Part shown: positions 54,508 to 63,591 of the stretch, in pieces
How positions within the stretch are numbered: the stretch's first letter is position 1
Layout of the letters: each line of letters starts with the position of its first letter
From: Mantis religiosa
Lineage: Eukaryota; Arthropoda; Insecta; Mantodea; Mantidae
DNA length: 64,000 nt
NCBI GenBank assembly: GCA_030765055.1
Contig: CM060958.1
Span: 362,001-426,000, forward strand
Reading direction: 5' to 3'
Notes under the pieces: model-generated
The model's database searches: none
What the model was told of the DNA's origin: nothing
The model's input: only the letters and a program-made list of their open reading frames with translations
Translations under genes and position numbers: made by a program

Positions 54508-55560
54508 TTTTTAGATGAGTCGTATTTATTACACATCTGCTTCACTTTCGTACCTATTTTGAGGACATATTTCGCAAATCATCGTTTGCATCTTCGGCTC
54601 TTATACGACTAAAGCTTGATCCAGTGGTGTGGGTAATTCTGGAGTTGTTGCTGCCATCTGTTGGTTTAGTGATGAACTTATATGTGGGATTCTCTTCTGG
54701 CAGAATTTCGAAGTTCATTAGTTGGTTTTTATGTTTTTCTATGTATATTCTCTCCCATATGACGAGTTCACTATGTTTTTGTACGTATTTTAGTAATTCT
54801 GTGCTATCTTCAATTTCATGATTTTCAGACCAGAAATGAACTGCTATTGCGGACTTATCAATATTTTTGTATCTTAAGTGCCTGAAGTGTTCTTTCATTC
54901 TAGTGCCTATGTTTCTTTTTGTCCTCCCTATGTAAATTTTTTCACAGTCTTTACACTTAATCTTGTAAATGCCTGACTTTTCCTCTGGTTTTATCTTATC
55001 AGTATTATTACTGTGAAGTAGGTTTTTAATGTTGTAATTGTTTTTTGGTGCCAATGTTATATTGTATTTCTTGAATATTTTTTGGAACTTTTTTGTGGCC
55101 CAGGGGTGGTAAGTAAATTTAGCAAATCTAATTTCTTGTTTTATTGGTGTGAGAGCTGTGATCTGTTTTAATCTCTTTTGAAGTTTGAATGATTTTAGTT
55201 TTTTATCTACAAGGTTTTTTCCATATCCATTTTTAATTGCAGTTTTTAAGATTTGATGGTATTCATTTTGATATTCTTGCTGGCTGAGGTGTAGATTTAC
55301 TAATCTGTGTGTGAGACTGTTGATGGTGGCATGTTTGTGTGGAATTGGGTTGAAACTATTTGCTTTGATGTAATTATCTGTGTGTGTGTTGCTTTTCTAT
55401 GGATACCAAATTCTAGTTTTTCATTGCATTTTTTGATATTAAGGTCCAAAAAAGGTAGAGTACAGTTCTCTTCAGTTTCTACTGTGAATTGTATGCTGGA
55501 TTCTTGCAGGTTGAGTAGTTTCAAAGCATCATCTATTTGTTTGTAGGGTACAATTGCAAA
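54508..55560 (-). mobile_element. PLE family A, minus-strand copy
   Basis: From the 3' terminus through a ribozyme-like region (54561-54602, CCGAAGA with GAAA), the GIY-YIG domain (54554-55054, SGIYKIKCKDCEK) and thumb, truncated just C-terminal to YVDD at GACGTC. It is joined at 55561 to a hairpin and then to a plus-strand PLE 5' end, so the pair may form one head-to-head unit. Confidence 0.9.
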
Positions 55561-55615
55561 GACGTCACTTCAATATATCGAGTTTTAACTGTATTGGATA
55601 TATTGAAGTGACGTC
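55561..55615. repeat. Perfect 19-bp hairpin at a PLE 5' end
   Basis: GACGTCACTTCAATATATC (55561-55579) and its exact complement (55597-55615) enclose a 17-nt loop. The loop contains, in reverse, the PLE-A tail sequence (compare CCAATACAGTTAAATCTCG). It lies between the PLE-A minus arm and the plus-strand N-terminal ORF. Confidence 0.93.
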
Positions 55616-55670
55616 AAGTCAAGAGGAACACAAAAAACTTAGATCCAGCCAATTTTAAAAACTGGACAAC

Positions 55671-56366
55671 ATGGAGGTAAGAAAGTGCACATTTGAAAAT
55701 TTCAACGAACATTTCGGCAACAAGAAAGAAATAAAACAATATTTGAAACTAAAGACAAAAAGAAGGTTAATATCAGCGCACATAAAATTTATCAACAATT
55801 GCCTAAAACAAAACATTTCTCCGAAATTCGTAAGAAAAATAGTAAAATTTAACCACAACAGTAGAGAACAATTAGCTGCTGAAAACGCCGTGTTAAAATC
55901 CGAAAAAGCCAATCACTACAGAAAACTAACCAATATAGACCTCTCATTGTACAACCTACATTTGAAACTGGTAAAATTACTAGGAAACACAGCATGGGAC
56001 CATTTAGAGACTAAATCATTTGAACATATAAATTATAGAGTCAAAGAGAAAGTTTATCGTCAAAAGAAGAAACTAAAACATAACCATAATCATTGGCAAC
56101 CAAAACATAACAAAATTTCAGCAAAGAACACGCCCCTAGACAATGTAATTAATCTCTCAAAGCAAAATTTTAACACTGAAGAAATAGATGTGCTTAACCA
56201 AGGCCTAAAAACATGTATAACATACTCCAGCAACCCGGATGAATTCATTGCAGATATAGAATTAGCAGTAGAAGGCTTGGAAACCATGGACAAAAATATA
56301 ATTCGGAAAAAATCATCTCCTATATTGGAAAACTTAATGAATAGAATACCAGGAAAACATTTGAAA
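55671..56366 (+). pseudogene. PLE N-terminal region (upstream of RT), truncated
   Basis: The frame starts with ATGGAGGTAAG and encodes basic, helical sequence (REQLAAENAVLKSEK, YRQKKKLKHNHNHW). The PLE-typical block VINLSKQNFNTEEIDVLNQG follows, with a DIELAVEGLE segment. This N-terminal part is missing from all RT-bearing PLE copies in the window. Translation ends by truncation at about 56366, where PLE-B 3' sequence begins, before any RT motif. Probably family A, because of the neighbouring hairpin loop, but this is an inference. Confidence 0.75.
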
Positions 56367-56410
56367 CAAATTAAGATAAATACAATTTTGAGTCGAACTA
56401 ATACTCAATG

Positions 56411-59400
56411 GAAACGTTGAGTCAGACTGAAAAATTCAATGCCATAGCCGGGATTTGAACCACGGATCTTCTGGTTTCCGTCCAGCCGCACTACCATTGT
56501 GCTACTATGGCCAACGTGCCGATATGACATTAAATTCTCCAACTGACTCATATTTTCCCGGTAAACCACTTAGGAGTTCTCATAAACACATGAGACAACT
56601 ACCTTAATGGCGACTTACTACATGTAAGTACTTTAAGGCCCGGGCTTTATAGTTAACCACTATTAGGTTAATTAATGGAAATTAATTATTCTTTCACACT
56701 GGCCGTGTGTAGGCTAAATTATGGAAACGTTGAGTCAGACTGAAAAATTCAATGCCATAGCCGGAATTTGAACCACGGATCTTCTGGTTTCCGTCCAGCC
56801 GCACTACCATTGTGCTACTATGGCCAACGTGCCGATATGACATTAAATTCTCCAACTGACTCATATTTTCCCGGTAAACCACTTAGGAGTTCTCATAAAC
56901 ACATGAGACAACTACCTTAATGGCGACTTACTACATGTAAGTACTTTAAGGCCCGGGCTTTATAGTTAACCACTATTAGGTTAATTAATGGAAATTAATT
57001 ATTCTTTCACACTGGCCGTGTGTAGGCTAAATTATGGAAACGTTGAGTCAGACTGAAAAATTCAATGCCATAGCCGGGATTTGAACCACGGATCTTCTGG
57101 TTTCCGTCCAGCCGCACTACCATTGTGCTACTATGGCCAACGTGCCGATATGACATTAAATTCTCCAACTGACTCATATTTTCCCGGTAAACCACTTAGG
57201 AGTTCTCATAAACACATGAGACAACTACCTTAATGGCGACTTACTACATGTAAGTACTTTAAGGCCCGGGCTTTATAGTTAACCACTATTAGGTTAATTA
57301 ATGGAAATTAATTATTCTTTCACACTGGCCGTGTGTAGGCTAAATTATGGAAACGTTGAGTCAGACTGAAAAATTCAATGCCATAGCCGGGATTTGAACC
57401 ACGGATCTTCTGGTTTCCGTCCAGCCGCACTACCATTGTGCTACTATGGCCAACGTGCCGATATGACATTAAATTCTCCAACTGACTCATATTTTCCCGG
57501 TAAACCACTTAGGAGTTCTCATAAACACATGAGACAACTACCTTAATGGCGACTTACTACATGTAAGTACTTTAAGGCCCGGGCTTTATAGTTAACCACT
57601 ATTAGGTTAATTAATGGAAATTAATTATTCTTTCACACTGGCCGTGTGTAGGCTAAATTATGGAAACGTTGAGTCAGACTGAAAAATTCAATGCCATAGC
57701 CGGGATTTGAACCACGGATCTTCTGGTTTCCGTCCAGCCGCACTACCATTGTGCTACTATGGCCAACGTGCCGATATGACATTAAATTCTCCAACTGACT
57801 CATATTTTCCCGGTAAACCACTTAGGAGTTCTCATAAACACATGAGACAACTACCTTAATGGCGACTTACTACATGTAAGTACTTTAAGGCCCGGGCTTT
57901 ATAGTTAACCACTATTAGGTTAATTAATGGAAATTAATTATTCTTTCACACTGGCCGTGTGTAGGCTAAATTATGGAAACGTTGAGTCAGACTGAAAAAT
58001 TCAATGCCATAGCCGGGATTTGAACCACGGATCTTCTGGTTTCCGTCCAGCCGCACTACCATTGTGCTACTATGGCCAACGTGCCGATATGACATTAAAT
58101 TCTCCAACTGACTCATATTTTCCCGGTAAACCACTTAGGAGTTCTCATAAACACATGAGACAACTACCTTAATGGCGACTTACTACATGTAAGTACTTTA
58201 AGGCTCATGTGTTTATGAGAACTCCTAAGTGGTTTACCGGGAAAATATGAGTCAGTTGGAGAATTTAATGTCATATCGGCACGTTGGCCATAGTAGCACA
58301 ATGGTAGTGCGGCTGGACGGAAACCAGAAGATCCGTGGTTCAAATCCCGGCTATGGCATTGAATTTTTCAGTCTGACTCAACGTTTCCATAATTTAGCCT
58401 ACACACGGCCAGTGTGAAAGAATAATTAATTTCCATTAATTAACCTAATAGTGGTTAACTATAAAGCCCGGGCCTTAAAGTACTTACATGTAGTAAGTCG
58501 CCATTAAGGTAGTTGTCTCATGTGTTTATGAGAACTCCTAAGTGGTTTACCGGGAAAATATGAGTCAGTTGGAGAATTTAATGTCATATCGGCACGTTGG
58601 CCATAGTAGCACAATGGTAGTGCGGCTGGACGGAAACCAGAAGATCCGTGGTTCAAATCCCGGCTATGGCATTGAATTTTTCAGTCTGACTCAACGTTTC
58701 CATAATTTAGCCTACACACGGCCAGTGTGAAAGAATAATTAATTTCCATTAATTAACCTAATAGTGGTTAACTATAAAGCCCGGGCCTTAAAGTACTTAC
58801 ATGTAGTAAGTCGCCATTAAGGTAGTTGTCTCATGTGTTTATGAGAACTCCTAAGTGGTTTACCGGGAAAATATGAGTCAGTTGGAGAATTTAATGTCAT
58901 ATCGGCACGTTGGCCATAGTAGCACAATGGTAGTGCGGCTGGACGGAAACCAGAAGATCCGTGGTTCAAATCCCGGCTATGGCATTGAATTTTTCAGTCT
59001 GACTCAACGTTTCCATAATTTAGCCTACACACGGCCAGTGTGAAAGAATAATTAATTTCCATTAATTAACCTAATAGTGGTTAACTATAAAGCCCGGGCC
59101 TTAAAGTACTTACATGTAGTAAGTCGCCATTAAGGTAGTTGTCTCATGTGTTTATGAGAACTCCTAAGTGGTTTACCGGGAAAATATGAGTCAGTTGGAG
59201 AATTTAATGTCATATCGGCACGTTGGCCATAGTAGCACAATGGTAGTGCGGCTGGACGGAAACCAGAAGATCCGTGGTTCAAATCCCGGCTATGGCATTG
59301 AATTTTTCAGTCTGACTCAACGTTTCCATAATTTAGCCTACACACGGCCAGTGTGAAAGAATAATTAATTTCCATTAATTAACCTAATAGTGGTTAACTA

Positions 59401-60314
59401 TAAAGCCCGGGCCTTAAAGTACTTACATGTAGTAAGTCGCCATTAAGGTAGTTGTCTCATGTGTTTATGAGAACTCCTAAGTGGTTTACCGGGAAAATAT
59501 GAGTCAGTTGGAGAATTTAATGTCATATCGGCACGTTGGCCATAGTAGCACAATGGTAGTGCGGCTGGACGGAAACCAGAAGATCCGTGGTTCAAATCCC
59601 GGCTATGGCATTGAATTTTTCAGTCTGACTCAACGTTTCCATAATTTAGCCTACACACGGCCAGTGTGAAAGAATAATTAATTTCCATTAATTAACCTAA
59701 TAGTGGTTAACTATAAAGCCCGGGCCTTAAAGTACTTACATGTAGTAAGTCGCCATTAAGGTAGTGGTCTCATGTGTTTATGAGAACTCCTAAGTGGTTT
59801 ACCGGGAAAATATGAGTCAGTTGGAGAATTTAATGTCATATCGGCACGTTGGCCATAGTAGCACAATGGTAGTGCGGCTGGACGGAAACCAGAAGATCCG
59901 TGGTTCAAATCCCGGCTATGGCATTGAATTTTTCAGTCTGACTCAACGTTTCCATAATTTAGCCTACACACGGCCAGTGTGAAAGAATAATTAATTTCCA
60001 TTAATTAACCTAATAGTGGTTAACTATAAAGCCCGGGCCTTAAAGTACTTACATGTAGTAAGTCGCCATTAAGGTAGTTGTCTCATGTGTTTATGAGAAC
60101 TCCTAAGTGGTTTACCGGGAAAATATGAGTCAGTTGGAGAATTTAATGTCATATCGGCACGTTGGCCATAGTAGCACAATGGTAGTGCGGCTGGACGGAA
60201 ACCAGAAGATCCGTGGTTCAAATCCCGGCTATGGCATTGAATTTTTCAGTCTGACTCAACGTTTCCATAATTTAGCCTACACACGGCCAGTGTGAAAGAA
60301 TAATTAATTTCCAT
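56411..60314. repeat. Palindromic tandem array of 13 SINE-A units (313-bp period)
   Basis: Six tRNA-like heads on the minus strand (starting 56441, 56754, 57067, 57380, 57693, 58006) and seven on the plus strand (58287, 58600, 58913, 59226, 59539, 59852, 60165). Spacing is exactly 313 bp within each half, with inversion at about 58203. Units are nearly identical: I noted one substitution near 56764 and one near 59766. TAATACTCAATG occurs at 56399-56410 and 60315-60326, with PLE-B sequence on both outer sides. The leftmost unit lacks its 3' tail; the rightmost is complete. The 62-residue frames in each unit are read-through of the tRNA-like region, not genes. Confidence 0.95.
58287..58357 (+). 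ncRNA. tRNA-like head of SINE-A (representative of 13)
   Basis: 71 nt. The acceptor stem GCCATAG/CTATGGC is a perfect 7-bp match. D arm GCAC/GTGC has four pairs, anticodon stem CTGG/CCAG with loop ACGGAAA, and the T arm is weak (GG/CC only). Box A is in TAGCACAATGG, box B is GGTTCAAATCC. TTTTT at 58364-58368 would stop Pol III seven bases after the acceptor stem. The unpaired T arm and C at position 33 argue against a working tRNA. Confidence 0.8.
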
Positions 60315-60326
60315 TAATACTCAATG

Positions 60327-60794
60327 CTCCATTTATTGCTAGTATTTATCTAGAACGCGTTTCGTTAGGATCTTCCTAACATCATCAGCTGTTGTCGACT
60401 AATGGATGCCGGGTCAGTGAACTCTTCGGAGGTGATAGGTGCGTCTCTGTCTGTATCTTGATGAACTTGAAATTTGGGTTTTCTTCAAAGGTAGTATCGA
60501 AATTAAACAATTTACTTTCATATTTCTTTATAAAGATTTTTTCACACGTGGTTAATGCAGCTGGACCTTGGACACTTTTTAGTAAGTGAATTTCTCGTTC
60601 TATGTTATGATTTTCCTTCCAAAAATGGTACGCTACTGCCGATTTATCTATTTCTTTATTCCTGATGTTCCTAAAGTGCTCTTTAAGCCTAATGTTCACA
60701 TTCCTTTTTGTTTTTCCAATGTAGAATTTGTCACAGTCCTTGCAATTTATCCGGTACACTCCTGATTTTTTGCCTGTAGGAATCTCCTTTGTAT
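60327..60794 (-). mobile_element. PLE family B copy, 3' part (before gypsy insertion)
   Basis: Minus strand: 3' end, ribozyme (60350-60392), C-terminus and GIY-YIG domain (SGVYRINCKDCDKFYIGKT, KEHFRNIRNK). Interrupted by the gypsy element at 60795 and continued at 63592. The SINE array is inserted just inside its 3' terminus. Confidence 0.93.
60350..60392 (-). ncRNA. Hammerhead ribozyme-like motif (PLE-B)
   Basis: CTGATGA, stem II GTTAGGA/TCCTAAC, GAAA, CGCG, TT on the minus strand. Core intact, short stem I. Confidence 0.68.
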
Positions 60795-61021
60795 TGCGAC
60801 TTTGTGGGTTCGTGAAATAATAAAACAAGGTTATGAAACACAAAAACTACACTTTATTCTCCTCGAAATACACTGTTCAACATTACAAAATTGCTAGAAC
60901 CTTAAACTGTTTATTTTACCTCACAACTATTCTCAACTGTCTCGCTTCCGGTAACGATTGGTTCCGAAGTTTTCCGAATCTCCACCGGCTTCGGCTTCGC
61001 GAGCCTACCGCCAGGGCGACA
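60795..61021 (-). repeat. Gypsy LTR, 227 bp (3' LTR in element orientation)
   Basis: Same length as 63361-63587; about 98 percent identical by eye. Confidence 0.95.
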
Positions 61022-61032
61022 CTGCTCCCTCC

Positions 61033-62220
61033 TCAAGGCTGGTCGTCCCGAACAGCGCCTTCGTAGCGGGCCAGGCGATCCAGGTGTACCACCAACATCT
61101 TTCCTCGGGGCACCTTCTGGATGCGGTAGACCACGTCGTTAATCCTCTTCACCACACGGTACGGTCCTTGCCATGGCTGCTGAAGCTTCGGGCAGCGTCC
61201 CTTGGTCCGGGTCGGGCGGTACAACCAGACCAGGTCACCTTGCTGGAACCCTTGGCTGTTGGCTTGCCTGTCGTATCGAGTTTTCATGCGGTCGCTCGCC
61301 TTCTGGATGTTCTGGCGAGCCATCTCGTGCATGTCGTGGAGATGGTATACCAGGTTCTCCACATCCCTCAAGAGTGGCCCCAAGTCTGCGTCCGCCAGCT
61401 GCTCCCTCCTCAGGCCTGCGCTATCCCAGCCATCCGCAGGCACTGCCGTGACTACTCGAACTGCTGTGGCACGCTCCTTCCCCTCCACTCTTGTGCATTG
61501 GCCGCACTCTTCTGGACAGGGTCTTCGGGACATAGCGTCCGCGTTACCGTGACTCTTCCCTCTGCGATGTTCCGAGGTGAAGTCGTACTCCTGCTGCCTC
61601 TGAACCCCCCCTGCTGTCTGGCCTTCCGGTCGCGCCGTCACTATCACTTCGCTCCTCGTGGGGACAACCACGTCTTCGCTCAAGACGACCCTGCCAATTC
61701 CAAGGCGCTCTTCTGGTTGACGGAGTATAACCTCTTCTCCGTTGAGCCTCAGGACCTTCCTGCCGACGTCGACCGTCGCCTCGTGGCTCCTGAGGGCATC
61801 CAGTCCCAGAATCACCTCCTCAGCCACCTTCGCGACGAACACCCACAGACGCACGGCACTCCGTCCCAAGTTCAGCTCCAGTAGGGCCTCCTCCACAGGC
61901 ATGGTGTCGCCCGATGCTGTCACAAGCTCGTATGGTCGGCTCGGCTTCCTCGTCGGCAAACCCTTCGCTACGTCAGGTCTGATGATGCTCACGGCCGCCC
62001 CGGTGTCCACCAGCACGCGGCACGGCTTTCCTCTTACCCAGCCGTCCGCGATGAGGTTGTCATCCATCCGCCGGCTGACGGCGCGGATTGTCACTCGAGG
62101 GGATGGTGGTAATGGCGCCGACGTGCCACTCTCCACGCCGGGCCTTACTCGTTTTCCGGCTGCTCTTCCTGGTGTGGGCAGTCTCTCCGCAGGTGTCCGG
62201 GCTGTCCACACCCCCAACAC
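61033..62220 (-). CDS. Protease fused to RNase H end and integrase C-terminus (pol deletion product)
   Basis: Open frame of up to 395 residues, -1 relative to gag with about 75 bases of overlap. Contains retropepsin (VLVDTGAAVSIIRPD, LGLDALRSHEATV). It is joined in frame near 61620 to the RNase H C-terminal pattern EYDFTSEHRRGKSHGNAD, then near 61360 to an integrase C-terminal part (QNIQKASDRMK, QQGDLVWLYRP, PWQGPYRVVKRI). The second junction falls at a VE-coding segment shared by both parental positions. The open frame through two deletions suggests selection for, or recent origin of, a gag-PR-only element. Confidence 0.88.
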   Translation of the reverse strand: MLGVWTARTPAERLPTPGRAAGKRVRPGVESGTSAPLPPSPRVTIRAVSRRMDDNLIADGWVRGKPCRVLVDTGAAVSIIRPDVAKGLPTRKPSRPYELVTASGDTMPVEEALLELNLGRSAVRLWVFVAKVAEEVILGLDALRSHEATVDVGRKVLRLNGEEVILRQPEERLGIGRVVLSEDVVVPTRSEVIVTARPEGQTAGGVQRQQEYDFTSEHRRGKSHGNADAMSRRPCPEECGQCTRVEGKERATAVRVVTAVPADGWDSAGLRREQLADADLGPLLRDVENLVYHLHDMHEMARQNIQKASDRMKTRYDRQANSQGFQQGDLVWLYRPTRTKGRCPKLQQPWQGPYRVVKRINDVVYRIQKVPRGKMLVVHLDRLARYEGAVRDDQP

Positions 62221-63320
62221 AGGCCACTAGGTGTTCGCCGGCGTCCCACAGCTGGTCTTCTGTCTCCGGCGTAGCGGACACTCCTTGTTCTCGACGTCGG
62301 GATAGATGCTACCTTGGCCGCCTCCATCCTTAATGCCGCTGTCAGCGCCTCGTGGATGGTTTTATAATCGCCGAGCATTAGGCGCTGACGAATCTCCGTG
62401 TCCCGTACCCCGTCGACAAAGTTGTAGGCGGCTTCCCGGGATACGAACTCCAGTGACAGGTCAACCAAGGCCTTGCTAGCTAGCTGCTCAATCGCTATGG
62501 CTAACTCCTGCAGCGTCTCCCCCGGCTGCTGTGACCTTGCCTTTAGTTGGCTGCGGTACGCTGCGGCTAAGCGGTGGCTCACGAAACGATTCTCCAGGGC
62601 CGCCCAGATGTCCTTGGACGCTGCCGTTGTCTGCACCGCGTTTAGGATTTCAGCGGCCCGTCCCTGGAGGCTGGCTATTAACTGTGTGGCCTCCTCCTCC
62701 GGTGACCATCTGTTGTGCCTGGCCATTGTGTCGAACTGGCGGCGGAAGACTTCAAACGTTGACGCGCCGTCATACTTGGGAGGTTTGACGCGCGCAGATG
62801 TTGTGTCGCGTCCCGGCGCGTCGGCCTTCAAGTCCTTCAGCTTCCTGCCGACGACGTCCTCCACCATGGTGTTCAGGGACTTGACGCTGCTGTCGGCCTT
62901 TCCCTCCAGGTTGTTTACGCGGTTCGCGAGGTCTTCGACGTCTTCAACCATGGCGTTCAGGGACTTGGCGTTATTGTCGGCCTTTTCCTCTAGGTCATTG
63001 AAGCGGTTCGCCAGGTCCTCGACTCGCTGGTCCACTTGGTCCATCCGCTTGCCCAGCTCCGTCACGTCATCCCTCACGCCGGCCAACTGTTCCTCAAATT
63101 TGGCGGTGAGGACCTCTTTCGCCTCCTTCATTTCCGTGGCCAGACTGTCGTTCGCTGCCTTCATTTCTGTGGTCAATTCGGCCAGGTTGTTATTTGCCGC
63201 TTCTGTTTTTGTTGTTGACTCGTTCATCTTCGCGGCCAAGTTGTTATTTGCCGCTTCCGACTTCGCTTTTAATTCGTTCATCTTCTGCAAAAGCATTTCC
63301 AATGCCGATTCCATGGCCAT
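62145..63320 (-). CDS. Gypsy gag, intact
   Basis: 391 residues from MAMESALEMLL; the frame is also open upstream through the PBS into the LTR, but this ATG follows the leader. Long N-terminal coiled coil (EAANNNLA repeats, DDVTELGKRMDQVDQRVEDL), capsid-like core (KPPKYDGASTFEVFRRQFDT), and a C-terminal CCHC knuckle (CWGCGQPGHLRRDC). No internal stop, unlike the copy at 38681. Confidence 0.93.
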   Translation of the reverse strand: MAMESALEMLLQKMNELKAKSEAANNNLAAKMNESTTKTEAANNNLAELTTEMKAANDSLATEMKEAKEVLTAKFEEQLAGVRDDVTELGKRMDQVDQRVEDLANRFNDLEEKADNNAKSLNAMVEDVEDLANRVNNLEGKADSSVKSLNTMVEDVVGRKLKDLKADAPGRDTTSARVKPPKYDGASTFEVFRRQFDTMARHNRWSPEEEATQLIASLQGRAAEILNAVQTTAASKDIWAALENRFVSHRLAAAYRSQLKARSQQPGETLQELAIAIEQLASKALVDLSLEFVSREAAYNFVDGVRDTEIRQRLMLGDYKTIHEALTAALRMEAAKVASIPTSRTRSVRYAGDRRPAVGRRRTPSGLCWGCGQPGHLRRDCPHQEEQPENE

Positions 63321-63360
63321 AATTTTCGGTGATGTTGTTATCCCGCTTCCTGACACCAGT

Positions 63361-63587
63361 TGCGACTTTGTGGGTTCGTGAAATAATAAAACGAGGTTAC
63401 GAAACACAAAAACTACACTTTATTCTCCTCGAAATACACTGTTCAACATTACAAAATTGCTAGAACCTTAAACTGTTTATTTTACCTCACAACTACTCTC
63501 AACTGTCTCGCTTCCGGTAACGATTGGTTCCGAAGTTTTCCGAATCTCCAGCGGCTTCGGCTTCGCGAGCCTACCGCCAGGGTGACA
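63361..63587 (-). repeat. Gypsy LTR, 227 bp (5' LTR in element orientation)
   Basis: Pairs with 60795-61021; TGCGAC...GTGACA; TSD GTAT follows. Confidence 0.95.
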
Positions 63588-63591
63588 GTAT

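Larger units (their letters stand above)
60795..63587 (-). mobile_element. Compact gypsy derivative with intact gag and protease, RT deleted
   Basis: LTRs of 227 bp (60795-61021 and 63361-63587) differ at about five positions. 4-bp duplication GTAT at 60791-60794 and 63588-63591. PBS region (complement of TGGTGTCAGGAAGCGGG) at 63340-63358 and polypurine tract at 61022-61035. The 2.3-kb interior keeps gag, PR, RNase H end and integrase C-terminal domain in two open frames. RT core and integrase core are absent. It would need proteins from a relative to move. Confidence 0.95.

Noticed and set aside
58287..58357. Genuine tRNA genes in the array
   Set aside because: The acceptor stem is perfect, but the T stem is mostly unpaired and the residue before the anticodon is C instead of U. 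Called tRNA-like only.
56694..60295. A family of twelve identical 62-residue ORFs
   Set aside because: They read straight through the tRNA-like head and flank of each 313-bp SINE unit; the same frames in older copies are broken.
61173..63381. Long plus-strand ORFs (up to about 300 residues) opposite gag and protease
   Set aside because: GC-rich antisense frames of the conserved minus-strand ORFs.
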